Shown here: positions 40,661 through 50,899 of the stretch, one piece after another
Layout of the letters: each line of letters opens with the position of its first letter
Position numbering within the stretch: the first letter of the stretch is position 1
Assembly: GCA_039105265.1 (NCBI GenBank)
Contig: JAPFFF010000013.1
Coordinates: forward strand, 1,302,001-1,366,000
Source: Tritrichomonas musculus
Taxonomy: Eukaryota; Parabasalia; Tritrichomonadida; Tritrichomonadidae
Reading direction: 5' to 3'
Length of the DNA stretch: 64,000 nt
Made by a program: the position numbers and the translations under genes
Notes under the pieces: model-generated
The model's input: the letters and a program-made list of their open reading frames with translations, nothing else
Database searches by the model: none
Told to the model about the DNA's origin: nothing

Positions 40661-41914
40661 ATGATTTGTTCAAGAAAATTAACTCCTTTTGAAAAATTTT
40701 TCCTTTCCTCAAATGAATACGTCCTTTTTTCACTTGAGACTGAAAATTCTTCAACTATTCCATCAATTGTTGACAAACTTAAAAAAATGATTCTTGGATT
40801 AAATTATAGAATTCAAGATGACAATTTAATATATAGCCCAGGTGAAATTAATACTCATTCTCTCCCAAATTCCATTAAAACATGTCCTGATTCAAGCGCA
40901 TATGTTGATCATCATGTATTGAATGATTATTCTAAGGGACTTGCATCGATAGCAGTAAATGACAAAATTATCACTGTAACTGCAGCTCATATGCTTTATG
41001 ATGGTGGATTTTTTGTTGATCTTTATAATCATCTTTTTGATAATTCAGATGAATCATATTTTCAATCAGATCCAAATCGATTTATTACATACACATTCCA
41101 AGAAATGTTTACTAAAGAATTAGAAAGAAAAGATTTAAAACATTTACATGAGCAACATTTATTAAATACAAAATCATTACAATCAATTCAATTTAGTCAA
41201 AAAATAGATCCCAATGTTCATGGTAATCCAAGATGTATATCACATATACTCAACATTCCAGCAGAAGATTTTCATTTTACAAAAAGTAAAGCTAATTTAA
41301 GCGATATGTATTGGACAATGCTTCCATTAACATGCATGGCGTTCAACAATTCTGGAATTGATGATTTTGGTGTTTTAACGTGCGTAGATATGAGAAAATT
41401 TTTATCATCGAAATTTGCAAATAAACTTGTTGGCCAGAATTTCATTGAATTATATCTTTCAATTGGACAAATTGAGCCAAATATGACGGTTCGTCAAGTT
41501 GGTAAAAGATTCCGTGAAAGGTTCAATCAAATGAGAAATGATGGAACTTTTATTGGCGCTTTATATGGCGCAGATCATGGATTTCCTGCAAAAAAGAACC
41601 ATCTTTATGTTGAAATATCAAACATTGGACGATTTGATCATAAAAAAGGAATTTCTGATGTTTTCATTCAACAATCATCTACGAGCAAAGAATATGAATG
41701 GCTTGCTGGATTCTCTTCGTTTTCAAGAAGTTTGCATGGAAAAAATACAATAACTATTCGACTTGAAAGACCTCAAACAGCTCTTAATCATATTGATGGT
41801 GAAATAATGATTAAATCATTGGCCCATTGTATGACTGAAATACCACCCGATGTATCAATTATAAAGGCTTATGATGAACTACGTGCTTTTCAAAATAAAA
41901 TTAAAATGCATTAA
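40661..41914 (+). CDS. Acyltransferase-like protein with HxxxDG motif (condensation/alcohol acetyltransferase fold)
   Basis: The 417-residue protein carries AAHMLYDGGFF, where His110 and Asp114 form the HxxxD active-site motif of the chloramphenicol-acetyltransferase-like superfamily (condensation domains, BAHD and alcohol acetyltransferases). The N-terminal LTPFEKFFLSSNEYVLFSLE and the position of the motif near residue 110 fit that fold. The second half (VLTCVDMRKFLSSKF, LYVEISNIGRF) fits the opposing half that holds the channel for the acyl donor. A CoA- or carrier-dependent acyl transfer is inferred; the donor and acceptor are unknown. There is no carrier-protein domain and no NRPS-like neighbour, so a stand-alone enzyme is likely. 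It has no signal peptide. Confidence 0.6.
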   Translation: MICSRKLTPFEKFFLSSNEYVLFSLETENSSTIPSIVDKLKKMILGLNYRIQDDNLIYSPGEINTHSLPNSIKTCPDSSAYVDHHVLNDYSKGLASIAVNDKIITVTAAHMLYDGGFFVDLYNHLFDNSDESYFQSDPNRFITYTFQEMFTKELERKDLKHLHEQHLLNTKSLQSIQFSQKIDPNVHGNPRCISHILNIPAEDFHFTKSKANLSDMYWTMLPLTCMAFNNSGIDDFGVLTCVDMRKFLSSKFANKLVGQNFIELYLSIGQIEPNMTVRQVGKRFRERFNQMRNDGTFIGALYGADHGFPAKKNHLYVEISNIGRFDHKKGISDVFIQQSSTSKEYEWLAGFSSFSRSLHGKNTITIRLERPQTALNHIDGEIMIKSLAHCMTEIPPDVSIIKAYDELRAFQNKIKMH

Positions 41915-42723
41915 TATTAGTAAATTATAATTTTAATTTTTTTTTTTTTTCTTTTATGTTTGATATCAAATTACTAAGACATTCAATAAACTGAAAATAA
42001 AATTTGCTCACTTTTTAAATTCCATTTGAAAAAAATCAAAGGGTTTGCTAAATTATGTAAAAATTTTCGATGTAATCCAATCTATCAGTAACGAAACATA
42101 ATTATTCAGTCTGAAAGTGAAAAAAATGTCTTATTGGTTTTTTTTCAAAACTAAAACAAAGGTTGTTCAACTTGTAAACAAAGGATAGTCAATTTGTCTC
42201 TCAAAGATGAGCATTTTTCAAAAAAGATAAAAATTTATAAAGTGCATATATTTATTTTTAGAGCTTACCCATTATTGAATAATGAGATCAATTCTAATTG
42301 CACTGGTAAGACTGATTTATCAGTAAGAATGTTAACAAAAATATGGTTATAATTAAATTAATAATAATATGGTTACATTTTAATTAATAATAATATGGTT
42401 ATTATAAATTCACAATATTATGGTTATATATATTTATAAATTTTATTAACATCATTCTAAATTTTTATCCCTTTGAGATTGAAAAATCAATTGTGATTAA
42501 ATCGAATATTTAGACTGATAGTCAGTTTTCTCGAGCTATTTTAGAACAATGAATGATGAAGCAAAAAAAAAAAAAAAATAACCATCTTGCTATTGCGTTT
42601 CATATCTTTGATGATTTAGTGAATTTGGTTTTGAATTAAAGACATAGAAAAGTTTTGATACCATTTCATTATAAGATAAAGATTAAAGATAATAGATTAT
42701 AATAATCAAATGATTTTATTTTA
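41915..42723. other. AT-rich intergenic stretch
   Basis: No gene. A short run of imperfect copies of an AATAATATGGTTA motif occurs at about 42338-42425. Confidence 0.5.
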
Positions 42724-43176
42724 TTATTTCACGGCAATATATAAATAGCAGTGTGCTTTTCCATCTTTCGTATATTCAGATGGAACAGTACTTTCGTAAT
42801 CTTGAGTAAAAGCTCTTTTGATTTCTCCTTTTGATTTCATTTCCCATACTTTAGACCATGCCTTTTTCGCACATTCTGAAATATCTGATCCCGATTCATC
42901 AATTTTAATATATTCTCCCTGACCGATTTTTTTTTCAAGTTCAATAAAAAATCTAGTTTCAACACACATGATTGTTAAATCATATTTGCCTTTTTCATCA
43001 CTTTCATACTCTGAATAACATGAAATAGGAGATAATCCTTTGACTGGTGATCCTTTTTTTAAAAAATCAAGAGGGATTTTACCACTAATGATATCATGCC
43101 AGAGCATTCCTATTTCTGCTAATCCTTTTTCGGAATTATCTGTTCTAATTGTTACACTTTTAAAGCTATAACTCAT
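42724..43176 (-). CDS. GyrI-like / AraC effector-binding domain protein
   Basis: The 150-residue protein resembles single-domain GyrI-like or integron-type effector-binding proteins. It has an N-terminal strand, then GLAEIGMLWHDIISGKIP, ISCYSEYESDEKGKYDLTIM, a Gly-containing strand (GQGEYIKIDESGSD), a helix (CAKKAWSKVWEM) and the closing DYESTVPSEYTKDGKAHCYL. The Y-x-x-Y and late Asp-Tyr-Glu elements are typical of this bacterial small-molecule binding fold. There is no DNA-binding domain, so a sensor or hydrolase-like role in the cytosol is inferred. The compact bacterial-type domain suggests lateral transfer. The start is supported by TCACA at 43180-43184, 4 bases before the ATG. Confidence 0.65.
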   Translation of the reverse strand: MSYSFKSVTIRTDNSEKGLAEIGMLWHDIISGKIPLDFLKKGSPVKGLSPISCYSEYESDEKGKYDLTIMCVETRFFIELEKKIGQGEYIKIDESGSDISECAKKAWSKVWEMKSKGEIKRAFTQDYESTVPSEYTKDGKAHCYLYIAVK

Positions 43177-43179
43177 AAA

Positions 43180-43184
43180 TGTGA
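43180..43184 (-). promoter_or_regulatory. Initiator-like TCACA for the GyrI-like gene
   Basis: TCACA on the minus strand, 4 bases before ATG 43176; it fits TCAYW and implies a very short leader. Confidence 0.45.
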
Positions 43185-44282
43185 ACTTCCTCTTTCGATT
43201 TTTTTTCTGAGGAAAATGATCGTTGTATAACTCGTTAACATAGTCCAGAATACTCTAAATAGTTACCAAAAAGCAAAAGAGGAAGGTCACGTCGTACTAA
43301 GAATGCTGTTTTTTTATCTTCTTTTAGTTCACATAAAATTTAAGCAATTTGAGTTAGAGGATCTAAGTTCTAGAAAGTGAAAATTCGCCAAAGTGTACGT
43401 CACAAGATGAATTTAAAATAACAAAACATTCTAGATGAAAAGAAGCTAATTGAACGTTTTTCATCTTTGATTATTTATTACAAAAATCGGTAGATCATAA
43501 AATGCTTTTTTTTTCCGAGATTTTCCTCTCAATTTTTTGAATATTTTTTAATCGTTTACATAATGGATGTTTATAATAATTTTTATTGATTCAATTTAAG
43601 TCCACGGTATGTTATTTCACTATTCTTTTCGGAAAACAGCATCAATTGGTTAGAAACAAGCTGATATAGGGGACTGAAAGATTGGCAGCTATCCCACATT
43701 TGATATTCTTTGCCATTTAATATTTATATAGTGAACGTTTTTCAAATTCAAATTAACCATCAAAACATGCTTTATTCAATGATTCTGCTCCTTTATAACG
43801 AAAATTAAAAAGAATTGAAGCTATTGTAACACATTTATTTCAACATTAGTAATAAGTCACAGAATTTTTATTGCCCAGCTGTTTGATTTTGCATCATTCC
43901 CAAAAAAAGCTAAAAAGGCTTTGAAAAAACTATTCTTTATTATAATAAATATTTCTTTTTTACATTATATATATTTATGTCATTTTACTCCATTAAAATT
44001 TCTGAAATAAAATCTAGGAAAAAAGGGAAAAAAAAAATCTATCCAAAAATCATAATAATCAATCACTAAAATTCATAATCGAATTGTGGCTTTTGAAAAC
44101 TGCATTCTTGAAACAACGTTAGTTTTTCAAAAACCACAAAATCTAATCTAAAATCATAAAACAATTTTTAAAATTCCACAAAAAAAAAAAAAAAAAAGAT
44201 AAAGAGAGGGAGTGGATGTACTCAAAAGTAATAGAAACTTTTAGAAACTATCAGATGTTTGTAGTTTACCGATAGAAGATGA
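43185..44282. other. AT-rich intergenic stretch
   Basis: No gene could be supported in about 1.1 kb; an A-run lies at about 44179-44196. Confidence 0.5.
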
Positions 44283-44795
44283 TTAGTAGTCATCATCTTC
44301 GTCATTATATCCTCGATTTCTTGCAAATGGATCTCTTCTTCTTGAACCGCCTCTTGCTTGTTGACCTTGATCTCCAAATGGGTCGCTACGAGTTCTTTGT
44401 GGTTGCCCTCCACGATTTCTTTGGTAATCGTCGTCTTCGTCGTCGTCATATCTATTCTGGCCTCCAAATGGATCGTTGCGCCTTACATTCTTTTTTGGGC
44501 CGGCTGCGTTTCCAAAGGGGTCACCTTTACTTCTTTGGTTTCCTGTATAACCACCATCATCATAATCATCACCATCATCAGAGTAATTATTGTATTGAGA
44601 TGATCGCTTTGAACGATTGTCTGAAGTGGGTTTTTCACCCTCATCATCCTCTTCGGGAAAATGATAATTATTTTTTCCTCGTCGTCGTCTTTGCCTTTCA
44701 CGATCTTTTTGCTTTTTTAACACCTTTAAATAGGCATCAACTGGCATTTCCACAGTTCCAGTTGCAACAATTCCAGCAGAAAATGCATTTTCCAT
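44283..44795 (-). CDS. Disordered DPF-repeat protein, possible endocytic adaptor
   Basis: The 170-residue protein starts with a short ordered-looking segment (MENAFSAGIVATGTVEMPVD), a basic helix (KVLKKQKDRERQRRRRGK), and is then fully low-complexity, rich in D, G, R, N and Y. It contains four DPF tripeptides in similar settings: SKGDPFGN, RRNDPFGG, RSDPFGD and RRDPFAR. DPF is the classical ligand motif for the appendage of the AP-2 alpha subunit, and repeated copies occur in endocytic accessory proteins. RGG-like and Y/D-rich segments would also allow RNA binding or phase separation. A role in clathrin-mediated uptake is inferred, not shown. Three copies of TTCAAAAAG lie 90-140 bases upstream. 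Confidence 0.65.
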   Translation of the reverse strand: MENAFSAGIVATGTVEMPVDAYLKVLKKQKDRERQRRRRGKNNYHFPEEDDEGEKPTSDNRSKRSSQYNNYSDDGDDYDDGGYTGNQRSKGDPFGNAAGPKKNVRRNDPFGGQNRYDDDEDDDYQRNRGGQPQRTRSDPFGDQGQQARGGSRRRDPFARNRGYNDEDDDY

Positions 44796-44886
44796 CTTCT
44801 AAATAAAGTAAATTTTTACAATTTTTAATTATGTTGTTTTCTCAATTTCTAACTTTTTAAATTATCTCTGAATTATATCGGTGCAT

Positions 44887-44935
44887 CTTTTTGAATGAAC
44901 TTTTTGAAGCAGTTTTTTCGAAAAAACTTTTTGAA
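44887..44935 (-). promoter_or_regulatory. Three copies of TTCAAAAAG upstream of the DPF gene
   Basis: On the coding (minus) strand TTCAAAAAG occurs at 44887-44895, 44900-44908 and 44927-44935. The same motif lies upstream of the MFS gene (25519-25527) and the reductase (13083-13091). It is a candidate promoter element. Confidence 0.35.
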
Positions 44936-46011
44936 AAACATTTTTTTAGTTATTAATTCAATTAATTGACCTTCTAAATCATTTTAATTTTACCTTTTTT
45001 GACCATATCACAATCAACGATTTTCTGTTATTCAAAATATCATTACTTCAAGGTATTCAACACCGAAAAATTAGCATTATGCCTTTCTAAATGCAAGTGA
45101 TTTTTATTCCAATTAAGTTTCTAGAATTTGATAATAGCTTCAGATAAAAAACTAAATATTTAGTTTTTCTACTTCAACATTAGCGGCGATAAATACTAAT
45201 TAATATTTGATTGTAATATTAATTGAAAAGCAATTCATTGACTCCTTGATATATTTTTATAAATTTGATAGAATTTCTATTGCTTGAAATAAACGACCAA
45301 TGATAACTCAAATACAAATTGAATTTGTATAATACCATTATCTAAATATCAATATTCATTTACTATATTCAACATCTCCACTATTTTTTTTTGAATTAAA
45401 GCATCTCATCCAATAAATTTAATTAAAAATACTTGTAGTTTCTGCCAATGGTGAACAAGTGATGATTATATCATTTTTATATGAAGTTAAAATTGATAGT
45501 GATTAAATATTAATTAAGTATTAATTTATTTATTATCAACAATAACAGTTATTCTATTTTTATTTGCTAAAATACATTAGATTAGAATCAAATTTTAATT
45601 TAGTTTAATTAAAATCTAAATATTTGGGTTTTGAAAAAATGTTTTCATATGTTTATGTTCAAATGCATTTCATGCAATTGTCTTTACTTTAGAAGTCATC
45701 TATTTCCAAATGAGTATACGTTTTTGTAATCATTTTTCTAATGAGAAATTAGTTGAAATAAGAATATAATGTTTTTTTTTTAAGCCGGCCTTTTTAAGTT
45801 TAGTTTCATAGCATATTGAAAATAATATTTCTAAGATAACAAAAACGATGAGGCATGTTGTCTCAATCAATAAATATAAAAGCATATATTTATTATATCT
45901 ATCACTCAACATTCTTATTTGATTTTATTTATGATTTATATTAATTTTTAAGGGAAACATATTGAGATTTAGGAATTGATTTTTTAATTTTTTGAAAAAG
46001 TTATAAATCAA
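44936..46011. other. AT-rich intergenic stretch
   Basis: No gene is supported. A hydrophobic 60-codon minus-strand frame (45730-45912) has no other support. Confidence 0.5.
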
Positions 46012-46904
46012 TATTTATAAAACTTACTTTCAGGAAATTCATTTTGAAATTTATGAATAAATTGCATAAAAATACAATGATTTTTCATCATATGAATTAA
46101 AGAAGTCTTATAATGAAAAAATCGGTAATATTTAAATCGAGAATTTATATTAAGATATTCAACAATACTTTGAAAATTGCTAATAAAAGACACAGCTTAA
46201 TTAAAATAATAAGAGAGATTAAAAATACAATAAAATTGAAATTAGTTTCTAATATTGCAGTTAAAGTTGAGTTATTTTTTTTTATTTTTTTGGACCAATG
46301 AGATCGATTTTCACATTAATATCAATACATTTATATATATGTTTGATTTGATGATTATGAAATGTGTTGATTAAAATACGAGATTAAAATAATTCTCTTT
46401 ATTGTATCATTCATTTCATGTGAATTATAACCGATTGTTTAGTGATCGAGAGATGAATATAAATATATGAAGAAATGTTCGAGATTCTGATTATTTGAAG
46501 AAATGAAAATTGGAAAGAGAAAAGTTGATCCGATGAATTTCAGGTCAAAGGAAGAATTTTTGATAGACATAATGGATATCAAAATATTTGTAAATGAATG
46601 TAGAATTTATATATTCTATTAGTTTTCTTTGAACTTTGATTTTATGATATTTTGAAATAAGTAATCAAGCAATGTTCTATAGTTTAAGAAAATGGATTGC
46701 TTTGATAGAAAAGATGAATTATATTAATGAATCTAATCAATTAGAACGAATTTAATTATGATTTTACTTTAGTGATTAAAAAGATTATTTAATCTAATTA
46801 GATTTTTTATTTTGTTTTAATGAGCAATATTAATTGTATAAATGCTAAGATGCATATTTATGTTGATGATGCCACCAATTTGATGATCTTATCACAGATT
46901 TATA

Positions 46905-47294
46905 GCAGAAATCACATGATGTGAAACTTTTTTTGAAAGATAATATTCACCTTAAGGTAAAATAAAATTTTAAAACGTAATCAACAAAATGCTACTTGGA
47001 ATTTCTTAGTTTGCTTGCATTGGAGATAGTTTTACGCCTCAAACACCAAGTATGCATCCTAGTTCACTCAAAGAAGTAATTTAAAAGAGAGGTGGCTTCC
47101 CAAAATTACGGAAATTAAAGCCATTTTTTTGGTAATTTAGGTGATCGTTTTTCTTTTAAACCCACTTTTTGTGAGAAATCGCATGAAGTGAAAAAAACCG
47201 CTATTTAAATACAAAATATTTCTATGCTTTTTAATGAAAAAGTTATAAAATTTTTGTTTTTAATTCAATATTTTCCACATCACTTGATTTCTGC
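46905..47294. mobile_element. MITE-like element, 390 bases, TA/TATA-flanked (left arm)
   Basis: The ends are GCAGAAATCACATGATGTG and, inverted, GCAGAAATCAAGTGATGTG, flanked on both sides by TATA. A third related copy (GAGAAATCGCATGAAGTG) lies inside near 47171. There is no coding potential. A TA-type duplication points to a Tc1/mariner-like or similar non-autonomous element; an alternative is a simple fold-back. Confidence 0.5.
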
Positions 47295-47491
47295 TATATA
47301 AGAAGCTTCATCAATAAGACAATAGAATTTGTGAGAAAAAGTTAACTTTATTAATGAATGGTTTATGATCGTTACAACTTTTTGAAAAATTTATTTATCT
47401 CAGATAAATAACATTTGAATAAGCTTATTGAATATTTTGAGATAAAATATTATTTCTGAATATAAACCATTCAATGATTGACCATAACATT

Positions 47492-47496
47492 TCATT
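47492..47496 (+). promoter_or_regulatory. Initiator-like TCATT for the palindrome gene, left copy
   Basis: TCATT lies 8 bases before ATG 47504 and downstream of the in-frame ATG at 47474. It supports 47504 as the start. An identical site lies in the right arm at 51547-51551. Confidence 0.45.
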
Positions 47497-47503
47497 TTTT
47501 ATT

Positions 47504-47941
47504 ATGTTCGATTTCTCCAGAAGAAGTTGGGGAATGATACGCATTGTTAATGATTCTCATATTCCATATGGTGATGCATTCCCTCTAAATGCGAAAGGAA
47601 AGCTTTTATACAAATATTCAAAACGAAAGAGACGATTTTTCCCAAAAGAAGAATCTAGACTTGATTTCATGAAGAGACTCGAAATGAATGGAAGATCGAT
47701 CAATTACAATGATGAAAATAATGATTGTGATGATAATAATCAAGATCAAAAGCAAGATCAAAATTTAGATTCATCTTCATCACAAAATAATGTAATTGAT
47801 AATAAGAAAAATGAAGATGAGCAAATATTTGACTCACTTTTGTTCTTCAACACGAACTTTAGTTCTGGAGATTGTCAAGATTATCAAGATGATAAAGATG
47901 ATTTCTTGACAGCGTTCTATACTTCAGATGGAAATGAGTAA
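47504..47941 (+). CDS. Hypothetical protein, left copy in the palindrome
   Basis: The 145-residue product is not recognised. The first half is basic and ordered-looking (MFDFSRRSWGMIRIVNDSHI, GKLLYKYSKRKRRFFPKEES, DFMKRLEMNGRSINY). The second half is acidic, Asn/Asp/Gln/Ser-rich and ends in aromatic-acidic clusters (FDSLLFFNTNF, DDFLTAFYTS) that would suit an activation- or interaction-type tail. A nuclear localisation-like KRKRR is present. I place the start at 47504 because of the adjacent TCATT. The right arm holds an identical gene in opposite orientation. Strict identity suggests recent duplication or gene conversion. A transcription or chromatin role is only a guess. Confidence 0.6.
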   Translation: MFDFSRRSWGMIRIVNDSHIPYGDAFPLNAKGKLLYKYSKRKRRFFPKEESRLDFMKRLEMNGRSINYNDENNDCDDNNQDQKQDQNLDSSSSQNNVIDNKKNEDEQIFDSLLFFNTNFSSGDCQDYQDDKDDFLTAFYTSDGNE

Positions 47942-48512
47942 ACATTATGATATAACATACTCAGCATAATTGATTTTGTTTATAATTTGATATAATCAAT
48001 TCAATAAAAGAGTAATATATGATTGGAATCGTTCAATACTACTTATCTTGTCTTTGTCCAACTCATGATTTGGCTATCGAAAAGATTAAAGATTGAGAAA
48101 CTCACAGCCTATACTATACTACTAATTCATTATAAATGATTAAAAAACAAATTAAATATTTAGATTCACGAGATGTCCACGAGTCGTTTGATATCCATAT
48201 TGCTCATAGGAGTCATTTATTTTATGCTGAAATTGAATGATCAAATTGCATCTTGAATATCTCATATTTTTCATATATTTAGAATTTTCAGTATATCTTC
48301 ATATATTCATGAAGATCATCTGATATACAACATATATCCACCATAAAAAGTCTAATTTTATTTTTTCAACTTTTAATTAATTATACTATTTTTTTCAAAT
48401 TACCATAATCTTTAAAAAAATCATTATTTATAAGCTTAAAACTCTGAAACAGTTAATATATATCATCAAATTATAAGATATGATGTATTAGTAATATTAA
48501 AATATGAGCTAC

Positions 48513-50899
48513 CTATGAGCAATATGGATATCAAAAAGACTCGTGTACATCTCATGAATCTAAATATTTAATTTGTTTTATTCATTCGCATTTTTGTCTA
48601 ATTTTTTTTTGATAAATTGAGAACAGGTATACCTTTCGGGAGTCCCGGGTAAACTCGGATAATTAAACGGTCTTCCTCGATATTATTCCTCTAACTTTTT
48701 TCGAGAAAAAGATTTTACTCTAACGTTTATTTTTTTTAGTTCACATTTTTTTACTCGGGTAAATTTTCACTTTTTTACCCGAAAAACTCGAGTTTTAAAT
48801 TAACAGAAAAATAATAAAAAAATAAGCTTTATACATTTTCAAAATGAATCATTTTGCTGGAAATAGTGGTTTATTATATGATTTTTTTAAATAAATGTTA
48901 GATATAGCTTTATAATCAATGACAAAAAATCTTTAATACTAAAATAAAGTATTCAAAAGTGTAAGAAAAATAATAAAAAAAATGAGAATTTTTTTTCGAA
49001 CTTGAAACCTCAGGTATCCTCGAGATTTCCTCGGAAATTGAATACTTAGGGGAAATCGGGATCGAGGATGGCCGAGTAAAACGGTTATTTTACTCGGGTT
49101 TACTCGGGTAAACCGAGTACGTGAGTCTCCTCGATCCCGAAATTATTTTCGGGTAGACTACTCTTACCCGTCCTCGAAAAGCATACCTGATTGAGAATGA
49201 TGCTTGAGTAAGATCATGAGTTTTAAAGTTATGATTAAACTTTATATGAGAGATATGTTGTATATCAGATGATCTTCATGAATATATGAAGATATGCTGA
49301 AAATTCTAAATATATGAAAAATATGAGATATTCAAGATGCAATTTGATCATTCAATTTCAGCATAAAATAAATGACTCCTATGAGCAATATGGATATCAA
49401 ACGACTCGTGGACATCTCGTGAATCTAAATATTTAATTTGTTTTATTCATTCGCATTTTTGTCTAATTTTTTTTTGATAAATTGAGAATGATGCTTGAGT
49501 AAGATCATGAGTTTTAAAGTTATGATTAAACTTTATATGAGAGATATGTTGTATATCAGATGATCTTCATGAATATATGAAGATATGCTGAAAATTCTAA
49601 ATATATGAAAAATATGAGATATTCAAGATGCAATTTGATCATTCAATTTCAGCATAAAATAAATGACTCCTATGAGCAATATGGATATCAAACGACTCGT
49701 GGACATCTCGTGAATCTAAATATTTAATTTGTTTTATTCATTCGCATTTTTGTCTAATTTTTTTTTGATAAATTGAGAATGATGCTTGAGTAAGATCATG
49801 AGTTTTAAAGTTATGATTAAACTTTATATGAGAGATATGTTGTATATCAGATGATCTTCATGAATATATGAAGATATACTGAAAATTCTAAATATATGAA
49901 AAATATGAGATATTCAAGATGCAATTTGATCATTCAATTTCAGCATAAAATAAATGACTCCTATGAGCAATATGGATATCAAACGACTCGTGGACATCTC
50001 GTGAATCTAAATATTTAATTTGTTTTATTCATTCGCATTTTTGTCTAATTTTTTTTTGATAAATTGAGAATGATGCTTGAGTAAGATCATGAGTTTTAAA
50101 GTTATGATTAAACTTTATATGAGAGATATGTTGTATATCAGATGATCTTCATGAATATATGAAGATATGCTGAAAATTCTAAATATATGAAAAATATGAG
50201 ATATTCAAGATGCAATTTGATCATTCAATTTCAGCATAAAATAAATGACTCCTATGAGCAATATGGATATCAAACGACTCGTGGACATCTCGTGAATCTA
50301 AATATTTAATTTGTTTTATTCATTCGCATTTTTGTCTAATTTTTTTTTGATAAATTGAGAATGATGCTTGAGTAAGATCATGAGTTTTAAAGTTATGATT
50401 AAACTTTATATGAGAGATATGTTGTATATCAGATGATCTTCATGAATATATGAAGATATACTGAAAATTCTAAATATATGAAAAATATGAGATATTCAAG
50501 ATGCAATTTGATCATTCAATTTCAGCATAAAATAAATGACTCCTATGAGCAATATGGATATCAAACGACTCGTGGACATCTCGTGAATCTAAATATTTAA
50601 TTTGTTTTATTCATTCGCATTTTTGTCTAATTTTTTTTTGATAAATTGAGAATGATGCTTGAGTAAGATCATGAGTTTTAAAGTTATGATTAAACTTTAT
50701 ATGAGAGATATGTTGTATATCAGATGATCTTCATGAATATATGAAGATATACTGAAAATTCTAAATATATGAAAAATATGAGATATTCAAGATGCAATTT
50801 GATCATTCAATTTCAGCATAAAATAAATGACTCCTATGAGCAATATGGATATCAAACGACTCGTGGACATCTCGTGAATCTAAATATTTAATTTGTTTT
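48513..50899 (+). repeat. Satellite of 291-base units between the palindrome arms
   Basis: Units begin with TGCTTGAGTAAGATCATGAG at 49201, 49492, 49783, 50074, 50365 and 50656, exactly 291 bases apart and almost identical. The last unit runs into the right arm. A more diverged partial unit (48513-48623) precedes the inserted MITE. Each unit contains the short palindrome CTTCATGAATATATGAAG. No coding potential is seen. Confidence 0.9.
48624..49189. mobile_element. hAT-like MITE inserted in the satellite, 566 bases
   Basis: The ends are CAGGTATACCTTTCG and, inverted, CAGGTATGCTTTTCG. The flanks carry the perfect 8-base duplication ATTGAGAA at 48616-48623 and 49190-49197. The uninterrupted neighbouring satellite units carry ATTGAGAA only once at this point (for example near 49484), so the empty site is present in the same window. 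The CAGG start and 8-base duplication fit the hAT superfamily. Subterminal copies of ACTCGGGTAAA and its complement on both sides resemble transposase-binding repeats. There is no transposase gene, so it is non-autonomous. Confidence 0.85.

Larger units (their letters stand above)
46012..48335 (+). repeat. Left arm of a large inverted repeat
   Basis: This 2,324-base arm is the reverse complement of 50708-53031; paired positions add up to 99,043. The arms carry identical 145-residue genes and identical smaller features, with a few substitutions seen only near the outer ends. The inner end lies within a diverged copy of the 291-base satellite, in inverted orientation (48165-48335). Confidence 0.9.

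Noticed and set aside
44279-44806. Plus-strand frame with His-rich product
   Set aside because: It is the exact antisense of the DPF protein, whose composition and start are far more convincing.
45730-45912. Hydrophobic 60-codon minus-strand frame
   Set aside because: There is no supporting domain, promoter or homology; T-rich DNA gives such frames by chance.
46113-46301. 62-codon frame in the left arm, mirrored at 52742-52930
   Set aside because: It is short, Lys/Ile-rich with no recognisable domain or initiator, and is duplicated only because it lies in the palindrome.
49201-50899. CRISPR-like array
   Set aside because: The units are contiguous 291-base satellites with no unique spacers, and the genome is eukaryotic.
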